A stretch of 64,000 nt of DNA from Ferrovibrio sp046294345 (GCA_046294345.1 JBKBJT010000009.1:45611-109610), one strand, 5' to 3'. Shown: positions 8,174 through 17,391, numbered from the stretch's first letter. Translations and numbers: made by a program. Notes: generated by a model not told the origin, from the letters alone.

Positions 8174-9617
8174 CGGCCAAAGGCAGATCGTCGGCGATCA
8201 GCCCCGCTCCCGCCTCTTTCGCCGCCGCGCCATGCAGCCACACGGCGGCGCAGGCGGCCTCGAAAGCCGGCATGCCGCCCATCAGCGCGCCCTGGGCCAG
8301 CAAGCCGGCGCAGAACCCGGCCAGCACATCGCCCGCACCTGCCGTGGCCAGGTCGGGCGGCGCATTGGCATTGATCGCCAGCCGGCCATCGGGCGAGGCG
8401 ATCACCGTATCGGCCCCTTTCAGGACGATCACCGCGCGGCTTCGCCGTGCCGCCTTGCGTGCGCGTTCGGGTTTGGACAGCACCGCCAGATCGGGAAACA
8501 GGCGGGCGAATTCGCCATCATGCGGCGTCAGGATGCAGGGACCGGCCACGGCCTTAAACAGCTCTTCCGGATTGTCGGCGAACACCGTGAGCGCATCGGC
8601 ATCCAGCACCACGGCGCGCCGCGTGGCCAGCGCATCCAGCACAGCCTGCTTCGTCGCCGCGCCGGCGCCGTTACCGGGCCCCAGCAGCAGGGCGTTGCGG
8701 CGCGGGTCGGCAATCGCATGCCGCCAGTCGGGGATGCCGTCGCAGGGCTGCCGCATCAGGGCGTCGGGCCCCCCACCTTGCAGCAGCGCCTCGTGCGGCT
8801 GCGCCAGCGTCACCAGACCGGCGCCGATGCGCAAGGCGGCATGGCCGGCCAGCCGCGCCGCGCCGGCCAGCACACCGCCGCGCACCAGCACATGGCCGCG
8901 CACATATTTGTGACCGTCGACATGCAGCGGCGGTAAGGCGACGCGCCACAGGGCCGGATCGTTGCACCACTGGCGCGGCTCGATGGCGGGCAGCACATCG
9001 TCAGGGATGCCGATATCGGCCACATGCAGATGACCGCAATACTGCCGCCCGGGCAGCAGCAGGTGGCCCGGCTTGGGCCGGAAGAACGTGACTGTGCGGG
9101 TGGCACGAATGGCATCGCCGCGCGGTTGACCGTCATCGCCATGCAGGCCGCTGGGCAGATCGACGGCAACAACAGGCCTGCCGGATTCGTTCACCGCCCG
9201 CACCAACGCCAGCGCATCCCCGCTCAGCGGCTTGCTCAGGCCCGCACCGAACAGCGCATCCACAATCACGTCATGGCCGGCGACCAGTGCCGGGTCGGGC
9301 AAGGCGACAAGCCCCGTCCACTGCTTCGCCATCTCTGCCGCGTCGCCGCGCAGGGCCGATACCTCGCCCAGCAGCATCACCGCCACACTGCGTCCGCCCT
9401 GCGCCAGCAGCCGCGCGGCCACAAAACCATCGCCGCCATTGTTGCCCGGACCGCAAAGCACCAGCACGCTGCCCTGCGGATGATGCCGCTGCACCATGCG
9501 CGCCACCGCCGCGCCGGCCGCTTCCATCAGTTGCAGCCCCGTCACGCCGCCCGCGATGGCGCGGCGGTCGGCCTCGGCCATTTCGGCAACGGTCAGCAGG
9601 GCGGCATGATCGCTCAT
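8133..9617 (-). CDS. nnr: Bifunctional NAD(P)HX epimerase / ADP-dependent dehydratase
   Basis: A 494-residue fusion that repairs hydrated NADH and NADPH. The N-terminal YjeF_N epimerase domain (about 1-215) has the loop CGPGNNGGDGFVAARLL and VDALFGAGL. The C-terminal ribokinase-like dehydratase (about 230-494) has GAARLAGHAALRIGAGLVTLA, LLLGPGNGAG, ILTPHDGEFARLF and the catalytic/ADP-binding NAPPDLATAGAGDVLAG. Both halves look complete. The start codon overlaps the amidase stop by one base (TGATG), implying translational coupling. The housekeeping function is probably unrelated to its upstream neighbours. Confidence 0.95.
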   Translation of the reverse strand: MSDHAALLTVAEMAEADRRAIAGGVTGLQLMEAAGAAVARMVQRHHPQGSVLVLCGPGNNGGDGFVAARLLAQGGRSVAVMLLGEVSALRGDAAEMAKQWTGLVALPDPALVAGHDVIVDALFGAGLSKPLSGDALALVRAVNESGRPVVAVDLPSGLHGDDGQPRGDAIRATRTVTFFRPKPGHLLLPGRQYCGHLHVADIGIPDDVLPAIEPRQWCNDPALWRVALPPLHVDGHKYVRGHVLVRGGVLAGAARLAGHAALRIGAGLVTLAQPHEALLQGGGPDALMRQPCDGIPDWRHAIADPRRNALLLGPGNGAGAATKQAVLDALATRRAVVLDADALTVFADNPEELFKAVAGPCILTPHDGEFARLFPDLAVLSKPERARKAARRSRAVIVLKGADTVIASPDGRLAINANAPPDLATAGAGDVLAGFCAGLLAQGALMGGMPAFEAACAAVWLHGAAAKEAGAGLIADDLPLAVRLPLARLRRQGV

Positions 9618-11020
9618 CAGAGCACCGGTCGTTTCCTGTGCCAGTCGGTCGCCGCCTCATAGGCAGCGGCGGCACGCAGCACCAGATCGTCGCGGTGCAT
9701 CGGGCCGACCAGCTGCAGGCCGATGGGCAGGCCGGATTTCGAGAAGCCGCAGGGTACCGAGATGGCCGGCTGCTGCGTCAGGTTGAAGGGATAGCTGAAC
9801 GGCGTCCACGCGGTCCAGTAAGCGTCGCCCATGTCTTCCGGCGCCAGGCGGCCCGCCGTGAAAGCCAGCACGGCCAGGCTGGGCGTCAGCAGCAGGTCGT
9901 ATGTTTCATGGAACTGCTTCATCTGCACGCCGAGTTTACCGCGCGCATTCGAGGCTTCCAGATACTGTTTCATCGTGATCGCAGCGCCGCGCTCGAAAGT
10001 CTTGGCCAGGCCCGGATCGAGCAGCGCGAACTTCTCCTTCGGCAGGGTGAGCAGCGCGTTGTAGGCACCGGCGAACCAGTGGGTGTGGAAAATATCCACC
10101 GGGTCGGCGAAACCGGGATCAACCTGCTCGACGATGGCGCCCAGTGCCGCCATCTGCTTTGCCGCCGCATCCACGGCGGCGGCGATTTCAGGGTCGACCT
10201 TCGCATAACCCAGCGCCGGACTGTAGGCGATCCTCAGACCCTTCACGCCGCCAACCAGCGCCGCCGCGTAATCCACGTTATCGTAGGGCAGCGAAAACCA
10301 GTCGCGCGCATCGGGCCTGGCCATCTCGCGCAGCATCAGCGCGGCATCGCGCACCGTGCGGGTCATCGGGCCCAGATGCGCCACCGTGCCGAAAGGACTG
10401 AGCGGCCAGGCCGGCACGCGGCCGAAGCTTGGCTTCAGGCCGACGATACCGGTGAAGCCTGCGGGAATGCGGATCGAACCACCGCCATCGGTACCCACCG
10501 CCAGCGGCCCAAGGTCGGCCGCCACCTGCGCCGAAGCGCCGCCGGAAGAGCCGCCCGGCGTGGTGTCGAGATTCCACGGATTGCGCGTGATGCCGGTGAG
10601 CGGCGAGTCGGTCACACCCTTCCAGCCGAATTCCGGCGAGGTGGTCTTGCCGACGATCACGCAGCCCGCCTCGCGCAGGCGCGCCGTCACCGGGGCATCC
10701 TCGGCCCAGGGCTGGTTCGGATCCACGGTTTTTGAGCCGCGCAGGGTCGGCCAGCCTTTGGTGAGGATGATGTCCTTGATCGAAGCCGGCACGCCATCGA
10801 TGGGGCTCAACGGCTTGCCCGCCTTCCAGCGTGCTTCCGACGCCTGCGCATCGCGCAGCGCGCTGTCGGCATCGACCAGATTATAGGCATTGACCTTGGG
10901 ATTGACGACTTCGATGCGCGCCAGCATAGCCCGCGTCACCTCTACCGGCGAGAAGGAACCGGCGCGATAGCCGTCGGCCAGTTCGGCGGCAGAGAGAAAG
11001 CACAGATCGTCACGCATCAT
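9617..11020 (-). CDS. Amidase-signature family amidase
   Basis: A 467-residue amidohydrolase of the amidase-signature family. The Ser-cisSer-Lys triad is visible as Lys82 (PASIKDI), cis-Ser158 in PGGSSGGAS and the nucleophile Ser182 in DGGGSIRIPAG. Such enzymes hydrolyse a wide range of amides; GatA is a relative, but this copy stands apart from gatB/gatC. It lies between a cytochrome P450 gene (gap 12 nt) and nnr (1-nt overlap), reading the same way, so it belongs to an SDR-P450-amidase-nnr transcript. AGGGA precedes two adjacent ATG codons, and either may start. Confidence 0.9.
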   Translation of the reverse strand: MMRDDLCFLSAAELADGYRAGSFSPVEVTRAMLARIEVVNPKVNAYNLVDADSALRDAQASEARWKAGKPLSPIDGVPASIKDIILTKGWPTLRGSKTVDPNQPWAEDAPVTARLREAGCVIVGKTTSPEFGWKGVTDSPLTGITRNPWNLDTTPGGSSGGASAQVAADLGPLAVGTDGGGSIRIPAGFTGIVGLKPSFGRVPAWPLSPFGTVAHLGPMTRTVRDAALMLREMARPDARDWFSLPYDNVDYAAALVGGVKGLRIAYSPALGYAKVDPEIAAAVDAAAKQMAALGAIVEQVDPGFADPVDIFHTHWFAGAYNALLTLPKEKFALLDPGLAKTFERGAAITMKQYLEASNARGKLGVQMKQFHETYDLLLTPSLAVLAFTAGRLAPEDMGDAYWTAWTPFSYPFNLTQQPAISVPCGFSKSGLPIGLQLVGPMHRDDLVLRAAAAYEAATDWHRKRPVL

Positions 11021-11032
11021 GAAATCCCTTGT

Positions 11033-12418
11033 TCAACGCGGCAGGATGGTCATCGGCAGATCGGGCGACGGCCGCAGGGTGATTTTCGCCACCGGCGCCA
11101 CCCTGGCGCCCGGCACCACGCGGGCACGCAATTTCTGCGCCAGCGTCGCGAGGATGATCACCGCCTCTATCATGGCAAAGCCCTGCCCGATGCAGATGCG
11201 CGGCCCGGCGCCGAAAGGCAGATAGGTATAACGCCGGCGCGCGGCGGTTTTCTCGGGCGCGAAATTCTCCGGATCGAAGACATCCGGATTCTGCCAGTAC
11301 AGCCGGTGGCGATGCATGATCCAGGGCGAGATGATCATCATCGTGCCGGCGGGAATATCGATATGCTCGAATTTATCGTCGGCCACGGCCTGGCGCGCCG
11401 TGGTATGGGCGGGCGGATAAAGCCGCATCGCCTCTTCCACCACCATGCGGGTATAGACCAGCTTGTCGTAATCGGCGTAAGTGGCGGGACGGCCACCCAG
11501 CACGGCATCCAGTTCGGCATGCAACTTGGCTTCCACCGCCGGCGCATGGGCCAGCAGGTACCAAGTCCAGGCGAGTGCCGTGGCGGTGGTTTCGTGGCCG
11601 GCGAGGAAAAAAGTCGCCATCTGGTCGCGCACTTCGCGGTCGTCCAGCATGCTGCCGGTTTCATCGTCGCGCGCCGCCAGCAGCAGGCCGAGCAGGTCGC
11701 TGCCCAATTCCCCACCCTGCGCGGCGCGGTCGCGCCGCCGCTGGATCAGCGTGTTGATGATGGCGTCCATCTCGGCCAGGGCGCGCTGGCCCTCGGCTGC
11801 GTCGGGCCGCGGCACCCAGCGCGGCAGGCCGAGCAGGTCGGGGATATTGGGCCGCACGGTCACCTGATAACGATCCATGGCCGTACCCACCGCCGAGACA
11901 TCGGTGCTGGCATCGGCGCCGAACATGGTGCGGGCGATGATGTCGAGCGTCAGCAGCATCATCTGTTCCGCCATATCGACATGCTCGCCTGCCGGCAGGC
12001 GCATCAGCCGGTCGGCCAGCCCGGCGGCATATTCGGTCATGATCTCGGCGAAACCGGCCAGGCGGCGCGGCTGGAAGATCGGCGCCATCATGCGGCGCTG
12101 ACGCTTCCACATTGCGCCTTCGCTGGTCAGCAGGCCCTTGCCGAGGCCGGGCTCCAGCATGCGCTTGCCGACCGGGTCGCGTTCGTAATTGGCGGCATTG
12201 TCGAGCATGACATGGCGGATCAGTTCGGGGTGGTTGGCCATGATCATCGGCTTGAACAGCAGCCGGTAGACTATGATGTCGCGTTCGTAGGTGTCCTTCG
12301 TATAGGTGCCGATGGCATTTTCGCGCAGGGTGCGCACCAGTTGCAGCAGCGGCAGCCTGTGCTCGTGCCGCGCCGGATAGGCCGGAACGAATCCCATGGT
12401 CTCGCTGGCGACAGACAT
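11033..12418 (-). CDS. Cytochrome P450
   Basis: A 461-residue soluble P450. The I-helix oxygen-binding motif is AGHETTATAL, the K-helix ExxR is in EAMRLYPPAHTT, and the heme-thiolate loop FGAGPRICIGQGFAMIEA contains the axial Cys. No N-terminal membrane anchor is seen, as usual for bacterial forms. The long meander and KYTYLPFGAGPR-type region resemble class-I fatty-acid or terpenoid hydroxylases, but substrate is not predictable. No dedicated ferredoxin gene is adjacent. It is cotranscribed with the SDR gene upstream (gap 9 nt) and the amidase downstream. Confidence 0.94.
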   Translation of the reverse strand: MSVASETMGFVPAYPARHEHRLPLLQLVRTLRENAIGTYTKDTYERDIIVYRLLFKPMIMANHPELIRHVMLDNAANYERDPVGKRMLEPGLGKGLLTSEGAMWKRQRRMMAPIFQPRRLAGFAEIMTEYAAGLADRLMRLPAGEHVDMAEQMMLLTLDIIARTMFGADASTDVSAVGTAMDRYQVTVRPNIPDLLGLPRWVPRPDAAEGQRALAEMDAIINTLIQRRRDRAAQGGELGSDLLGLLLAARDDETGSMLDDREVRDQMATFFLAGHETTATALAWTWYLLAHAPAVEAKLHAELDAVLGGRPATYADYDKLVYTRMVVEEAMRLYPPAHTTARQAVADDKFEHIDIPAGTMMIISPWIMHRHRLYWQNPDVFDPENFAPEKTAARRRYTYLPFGAGPRICIGQGFAMIEAVIILATLAQKLRARVVPGARVAPVAKITLRPSPDLPMTILPR

Positions 12419-12427
12419 TGCCGGTCC

Positions 12428-13192
12428 TCAGAAGGTGGTGGTCATGCCGCCGTCGACGGCTAGCAGATGGCCATTCACATAAGAGGCCGCCGGCGAGGCC
12501 AGGAACAGTGCCGCACCGGCCAGTTCCTCCACCTTACCCCAGCGACGCAGCGGCGTGCGGTCGTTGACGAATTTCACGAATTCCGGCCGCGCCATCAGTT
12601 CCTTGTTGATCTCGGTCTCGAAATAGCCCGGCGCGATGGCGTTGCAGGTGACGCCCGACGGACCCAGTTCCGCGGCGAAGGATTTGGTCAGGCCCAGCAG
12701 GCCATGCTTGGCCGCCGTATAGGCCGGAATGCTGGCGCGTCCCTTGATCGAAAGCACCGAACCGATATTGATGATGCGGCCATGGCCACGTTTGGCCATG
12801 CCCAGAGCCGCGGCACGCGAGAGCGCAAAAATCGCGGTGAGGTCCACATCCAGCACGGCACGCCAGTCGTCCAGCGTGAAATCCTGCAGCGGCTTGCGGA
12901 TGTTGATGCCGGCATTGTTGACCAGGATATCCAGCCGGCCATGGGTCTTTTCGATGGCCGCGATGGCAGATTCGCCGGCCGGGATGTCGGCCACGTCGAA
13001 AGCGGCCGTCTCCACCAGCCCGTGCCTGCGCACCACATCGGCGGCGGTGGACAGGGTTTCGGGATGGCGGCCGTTGATCACCACCAGCGCGCCGGCCTCG
13101 GCAAACAGCTTGGCGAATTCCAGTCCGAATCCGCGCGAGGCGCCGGTGATCAGGGCCACCTGGCCGGTAAGATCGAACAGACGCTGCAACAT
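12428..13192 (-). CDS. Short-chain dehydrogenase/reductase
   Basis: A 254-residue classical SDR. The NAD(P)-binding TGASRGFG is at 16-23, NNAG follows, and the catalytic Ser-Tyr-Lys set is seen in GSVLSIKGRASIPAYTAAKHGL. The C-terminal PGYFETEIN loop and VNGHLLAVDGGMTTTF end are standard. The closest general type is the gluconate 5-dehydrogenase / 3-oxoacyl-ACP reductase group; the substrate is unknown. It heads the SDR-P450-amidase-nnr run and has GAGGGAG before its ATG. The divergent alcohol dehydrogenase gene starts 96 nt away, so the two may share a control region. Confidence 0.9.
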   Translation of the reverse strand: MLQRLFDLTGQVALITGASRGFGLEFAKLFAEAGALVVINGRHPETLSTAADVVRRHGLVETAAFDVADIPAGESAIAAIEKTHGRLDILVNNAGINIRKPLQDFTLDDWRAVLDVDLTAIFALSRAAALGMAKRGHGRIINIGSVLSIKGRASIPAYTAAKHGLLGLTKSFAAELGPSGVTCNAIAPGYFETEINKELMARPEFVKFVNDRTPLRRWGKVEELAGAALFLASPAASYVNGHLLAVDGGMTTTF

Positions 13193-13287
13193 GCTTCACT
13201 CCCTCATTCGTTATGCCCGAGTTTACCGGTTTGGCGGCTGGACTCCAGCCTGCCGGGCTTTACCATCGCCGCAACAGGAGGAAGCCC

Positions 13288-14349
13288 ATGTCCATGCTGC
13301 GCTGCTATCAGGTGGCCGAATTCGGCAAGCCGCTTGCCCTTGCGGAAAAGCCCCTGCCCCAGCCAACCGGCCGTCAGGTGCTGGTGAAGGTGGAACGCTG
13401 CGGCGTCTGCCACAGCGACCTGCATATCTGGGACGGCTATTTCGACCTGGGCGGCGGCAGGAAGGTGGTGGCCGCCAATAACGGCACGCTGCTGCCGCTG
13501 ACGCCCGGTCACGAGATCGTCGGCACGGTTGTCGCCGCCGGCCCCGAGGCCCATATGGCGAAACCGGGCCAGCGCCGGCTGGTCTTCCCCTGGATCGGCT
13601 GCGGTATCTGCCCGCCCTGCCGCGATGGCAACGAGCATATCTGCGCTGGCGCCCAGCAGGCCATCGGCATCTTCACCGATGGCGGCTATGCCAGCCATGT
13701 GCTGGTGCCTGACGAAAAATACCTGCTCGATATCGGCAGCCTCGATCCCGCGCTGGCCGCAACCTATGCCTGTTCTGGCCTCACCGCCTATTCAGCCCTG
13801 AAGAAGATCGGCCGCTTGCCACCCGATCATGACCTGCTGATCGTGGGCGCCGGCGGTGTCGGCCTGAATGCCGTGGCTTTGGCAAAAGTCATGACCGGCG
13901 TGGCACCCATCGTGGCCGATCTCGATCCCGCGAAACGCACTGCGGCCATGCAGCTTGGCGCCAAGGCCGCCATCGATCCGCGCGAGGCTGATGCGGGCAA
14001 GACTTTGTTCAAAAGCACCGGAGGCGTGATGGCGGCGGTGGATTTCGCCGGCTCGGATGCCAGCTTCGCCTTCGCCTATGCCGCCCTGCGCAAGGGCGGC
14101 CATCTGGTCACCGTCGGCCTGCTGGGCGGACAGGCGACGATTTCCATCGGCCTGCACGTAATGAAGGGCCTGCGCATCAGCGGCAGTTACGTCGGCAGCC
14201 TGATCGAGTTGCAGGAGCTGCTGCAACTGGCGCGGCAGACCGCCCTGCCTGCCCTGCCGATCACGACCGCGCCGCTGGACCAGGCGACAGCATCGCTGGA
14301 AAAACTGAAAGCCGGCCAGGTGATCGGCCGCATCGTGCTGGAAGCCTGA
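13288..14349 (+). CDS. Zinc-dependent alcohol dehydrogenase (MDR family)
   Basis: A 353-residue medium-chain dehydrogenase. Catalytic zinc ligands lie in CGVCHSD and GHE, and the structural zinc site is CGICPPCRDGNEHIC with four Cys. The Rossmann fold shows GAGGVGLNAVALAK, and VADLDPAKR suggests NAD preference. It oxidises an alcohol or reduces an aldehyde of unknown identity. A strong AGGAGGAA site precedes this ATG; upstream in-frame codons lack one. It is divergent from the SDR-P450 operon, which hints at a shared oxidation pathway without proving it. Confidence 0.92.
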   Translation: MSMLRCYQVAEFGKPLALAEKPLPQPTGRQVLVKVERCGVCHSDLHIWDGYFDLGGGRKVVAANNGTLLPLTPGHEIVGTVVAAGPEAHMAKPGQRRLVFPWIGCGICPPCRDGNEHICAGAQQAIGIFTDGGYASHVLVPDEKYLLDIGSLDPALAATYACSGLTAYSALKKIGRLPPDHDLLIVGAGGVGLNAVALAKVMTGVAPIVADLDPAKRTAAMQLGAKAAIDPREADAGKTLFKSTGGVMAAVDFAGSDASFAFAYAALRKGGHLVTVGLLGGQATISIGLHVMKGLRISGSYVGSLIELQELLQLARQTALPALPITTAPLDQATASLEKLKAGQVIGRIVLEA

Positions 14350-14353
14350 GGCG

Positions 14354-15448
14354 TCAGAGAAACAGCGCGAGTACCCCGGTATAGCCGTAGAGCCGCGACT
14401 GGGCGATCTCGCCGCCGCAATACATGCCCACCAGCGGCAGGTCGGGGAACACCGCCTGAATGCGGGCCAACTCGCTGGGATCCTGCACGAACTGGTCCTG
14501 GCAACGCGCCATGCAGGAAAACCACAGCGCACCGCGCGGCATGCGGTCGCCACAGCGGCGCTTGAGGTCGGCCAGCATGCGATCCATGTCGCGGGCGGCA
14601 GAGTCGGGGTCGCGGCGGCAGAAGAAAAGCTGGTCGCCTTCCTCCACCATGGCGCCGATGGCGATGCCGCCGGCCTGCGGGTCGATGCCGATGATGTTGC
14701 GCACCAGATAATCGGGGCGGTCGGCGCCGCTGACCGGCAGTCCGACCATCAGGCCATTGGAGAGTTTGCGCAGATCCTGCAGCGACTGCACCGAGAAGCT
14801 GTCGCGCAGCACGTTGTAGGCCTGCTGGCCATCGAGCTCGAGGATGATGTTGCCGTCGGCGGCGGTGACGGTGTGCAACTCACCGAGCTGGCTGCAGCCC
14901 TGGGTCAGCGCGGTCAGCACCGGCTGGGCCTCGGAGAATACAATGCCGGAAACGCCGCCCTCGGTCAGGCTGCCGGCCCATTGCGGACGCGGACCACGTG
15001 CCGCGATCAGGCCACCAACCAGATAGGCACCGCAGGCCTCGGCGAAATCCTCGATCAGTTCGGGCAATGCCGGCACCTGGGGATCGGCATGCACCACGCC
15101 GAGCCAGCCCTGCGGCCGCTCGGTCGGCCGGCGGAACAGCGTGGCGCTGCCTTCCGGCACGGTGCCCACAAGGCAGGCCACCACGGGCTCATCGCAGTAT
15201 TCGGTATCGCCCGCAGCGATGCTGTAACCGCAGGCGCCGACCATATCGGCGATGCCGGTGGCTTCGCTCAAACGTTTGAGAATCTGCGGCAGGCGCTCGG
15301 CCATGCGGTCGCTGACATAAACGAAGCCGACATTGGCGGACTCGTTCAGCGGCATCAACTGCAACAGGCAGCCATCCACCGCCATGCGCCAGTCGTCCGA
15401 CGCGCCGACACCGAGACGGAATCGCGCACCCGTGGTCTGCTCGCTCAT
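14354..15448 (-). CDS. FIST-domain protein (FIST_N plus FIST_C)
   Basis: A 364-residue soluble protein with an N-terminal FIST domain (about 15-205) and a FIST_C domain (about 215-350). Recognisable parts are VGFVYVSDRMAERLPQILKRLSEATG, GACGYSIAAGDTEY, and near the C-terminus RGALWFSCMARCQDQF...LPLVGMYCGGEIAQ. FIST proteins are proposed small-ligand sensors, often tied to signal transduction, and a few homologues are F-box-like in eukaryotes. No signalling partner is adjacent, and it is convergent with the alcohol dehydrogenase. AAGGAG lies six bases before this ATG, which decides the start over the in-frame ATG at 15466. Confidence 0.88.
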   Translation of the reverse strand: MSEQTTGARFRLGVGASDDWRMAVDGCLLQLMPLNESANVGFVYVSDRMAERLPQILKRLSEATGIADMVGACGYSIAAGDTEYCDEPVVACLVGTVPEGSATLFRRPTERPQGWLGVVHADPQVPALPELIEDFAEACGAYLVGGLIAARGPRPQWAGSLTEGGVSGIVFSEAQPVLTALTQGCSQLGELHTVTAADGNIILELDGQQAYNVLRDSFSVQSLQDLRKLSNGLMVGLPVSGADRPDYLVRNIIGIDPQAGGIAIGAMVEEGDQLFFCRRDPDSAARDMDRMLADLKRRCGDRMPRGALWFSCMARCQDQFVQDPSELARIQAVFPDLPLVGMYCGGEIAQSRLYGYTGVLALFL

Positions 15449-15544
15449 GCGCTTCTCCTTAGCCATGGCTTCACACTATAATGATCCACACCCGAGCGGG
15501 AATGCGTGATCGGCACAAAAATGATTTATGACAGGGAGACCGCA

Positions 15545-15994
15545 ATGCAAAAAACCATCCTGACCGGCACTGCACTGGCCGTTCTCTGTCTTGTCGCTCT
15601 GCCTCTCCCTGCCGCCGAACCGGTTCCCGTAGGCCGCTGGAAGACCATCGATGACGAAACCAATACGCCGCGCAGCATCGTGGAAATCCGCGAAGTGAGC
15701 GGCGAATTGCAGGGCCGCATCCTGCAGATCTTCTACCGGCCGGACGAAAAACCCGATCCGGTCTGCGAGGCCTGCGACGGCGACCGCAAGAACCAGCCGG
15801 TGATCGGCATGACCTTCCTGTGGGGCCTGAAGCCCGATGGCGGCGACTGGGCCGGCGGAGCCGTTCTCGACCCCAAGAATGGCAAGATTTACAACGCCAA
15901 GCTCAGCCTTACCGAGGGAGGCAGCAAACTGCGCCTGCGCGGCTATATCGGCACGCCGCTGCTGGGCCGAACCCAGGTCTGGCTGCGCGAATAA
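15545..15994 (+). CDS. DUF2147 secreted protein
   Basis: A 149-residue protein with a Sec signal peptide (residues 1 to about 24, cleaved near PLPAAE) and a DUF2147 beta-barrel-like domain: VGRWKTIDDETNTPRSIVEIREVSGELQGRI, a Cys pair in DPVCEACDGDRKNQPVIG and the end LRGYIGTPLLGRTQVWLR. Family members are periplasmic and of unknown role. AGGGAG precedes this ATG, and two upstream in-frame ATGs (15506 and 15521) would spoil the signal peptide. It is divergent from the FIST gene. Confidence 0.87.
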   Translation: MQKTILTGTALAVLCLVALPLPAAEPVPVGRWKTIDDETNTPRSIVEIREVSGELQGRILQIFYRPDEKPDPVCEACDGDRKNQPVIGMTFLWGLKPDGGDWAGGAVLDPKNGKIYNAKLSLTEGGSKLRLRGYIGTPLLGRTQVWLRE

Positions 15995-16118
15995 AAGCTC
16001 CGCGCTGGCGTCTTTTCGCCCGCTCCAAGACGACTCCTGACCGAATCCTGGGCATGGCGGTGGCCGGCCCCAGGCCGGCCGCATTGGAATCATTGCCGGA
16101 TTCCCGCTGGCACGCTCC

Positions 16119-16146
16119 TTGAATTGGATAGACCGTTCCGTCTATT
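16119..16146 (+). promoter_or_regulatory. Predicted rhodanese promoter overlapping an inverted repeat
   Basis: TTGAAT (16119-16124), a 16-nt spacer and TCTATT (16141-16146). The inverted repeat ATAGAC (16128-16133) / GTCTAT (16140-16145) covers the spacer and -10, a typical repressor position. GAGGAG and the start codon follow. Confidence 0.45.
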
Positions 16147-16171
16147 CGGCAACCCAGCAGAGGAGCGTGCC

Positions 16172-17136
16172 ATGAGCGGTAGCGTGCTGATTTCCCCCAA
16201 TGAACTGTCTGCCCTGACCAGCCTGGGCGGCGTGGTGCTGATCGACACCCGCGCACCTGAGGCCTATGCCGCCGGCCACCTGCCCGGTGCGGTCAACATC
16301 CACGACATCTTCACCTACCTCGCCACCTCGACGCCGGAGGGCGTGGCGGCCATGCGCGAGAAGTTCGCCGCCGTGTTCGGTGCCGCCGGTCTGTCGGGCG
16401 CCGAAACTGCCGTGGTCTACGAACAGTCGATGAATACCGGTTTCGGCCAGTCCTGCCGCGGCTATGTGCTGCTCAGCTATCTGGGCTATCCGAAGATCAA
16501 GATCCTGCATGGCGGCTATGCCGGCTGGGTCGCCGCCGACCTGCCGGCCGCCGAGCGTCCGAAAGTGGAGGTGCTGGACGAGACCGGGACGGCCTTCAAG
16601 GCCCTGGTGGAGAAGACCCGGGCGGCCAGGGGCGCCNNNNNNNNNNTATGCCGACGCCCAAGACCTTCCCGCTGAGCAGCGCCAGCGCCGGCATTCTGCT
16701 GGACCTGGAAGGCATGAAGGCCGCCGTGGCCGACAAGACCGTGGCGATCCTGGATACCCGCGACGTGGATGAATGGATCGGCGAAAGCTCCTCGCCCTAT
16801 GGCAAGGATTTCTGCCCCCGCAAGGGCCGCATCCCGCGCGCCGTCTGGATCGAATGGTACCGCATGATGAAGCCGACCGCGGCAGGCCCGATGTTCAAGA
16901 GCAAGGCGGAAATCCTCGCCGAATGCGCCACCGTGGGCATCTCGGCCAAGACGCCGGTGGTGCTATACTGCTTCAAGGGGGCGCGGGCTTCCAACACGCT
17001 GGTGGCCCTGAAGGAAGCCGGCATCGAGAATGTGCGGCTGTATTTCGGTTCCTGGAATGAATGGTCGCGCGACCCGGCCCTGCCAATCGACGCCGGCTTC
17101 CCGGGTCCGGTGGCCATGGCGGCGGCGGCGGAATGA
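16172..17136 (+). CDS. Tandem-rhodanese sulfurtransferase, interrupted by an assembly gap
   Basis: Two rhodanese domains, split by ten N at 16637-16646. The first part (155 codons to 16636) has VLIDTRAPEAYAAGHLPGAVNI and ILHGGYAGWVAADLP. The second part, in frame with 16648-17136, has VAILDTRDVDEWIG, the active-site loop YCFKGARAS with the catalytic Cys, and LYFGSWNEWSRDPALPIDAG. In thiosulfate/3-mercaptopyruvate sulfurtransferases the N-terminal domain is inactive and the C-terminal one catalytic, which fits. The frames differ by one base across the N run, as expected if the gap length is arbitrary, so I treat this as one gene. GAGGAG precedes the start. Confidence 0.82.
16637..16646. other. 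Run of 10 N (assembly gap) inside the rhodanese gene
   Basis: Ten undefined bases join two contigs. The true length is unknown, and the two coding halves are out of phase if the run is taken literally. Confidence 0.99.
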
Positions 17137-17223
17137 TACGGTTTCCCTAACGGCAGCCCGGGTAACGGCGGCGGAGTCGCCTGCCGGCCGGGCGACCAAA
17201 ACGCCCCGCGGCTCAACCTGACG

Positions 17224-17263
17224 AAAAACGGCCGGCCAGGCTCTAACGCCTTGACCGGCCGTT
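17224..17263 (-). terminator. Intrinsic terminator of tRNA-His
   Basis: Arms AACGGCCGG (17227-17235) and CCGGCCGTT (17255-17263) form a 9-bp outer stem with further partial pairing inside. On the minus strand it is followed by TTTTT just after the tRNA-His 3' end. Confidence 0.75.
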
Positions 17264-17271
17264 CAAATTCA

Positions 17272-17349
17272 TGGGGCGAGAGAGGGGACTTGAACCCCCG
17301 ACCCCCAGGGCCACAACCTGGTGCTCTAACCAACTGAGCTACCCCCGCC
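17272..17349 (-). tRNA. tRNA-His (anticodon GUG)
   Basis: A 78-nt tRNA with encoded G-1 (plus-strand c at 17349), acceptor GCGGGGG pairing with CTCTCGC, discriminator C73 and encoded CCA (plus-strand tgg 17272-17274). The anticodon loop TTGTGGC gives GUG, and the T-loop is GGTTCAAGTCC. The G-1:C73 pair is the normal histidine identity element. Confidence 0.95.
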
Positions 17350-17362
17350 ACAGGGCAGGCGC

Positions 17363-17391
17363 TTCTTAAACCGCCCCCTTTCCCGGGTCAA
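17363..17391 (-). promoter_or_regulatory. Predicted promoter of tRNA-His
   Basis: On the minus strand TTGACC (17391-17386), a 17-nt spacer and TAAGAA (17368-17363), placing a start just upstream of the tRNA 5' end at 17349. Confidence 0.55.
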
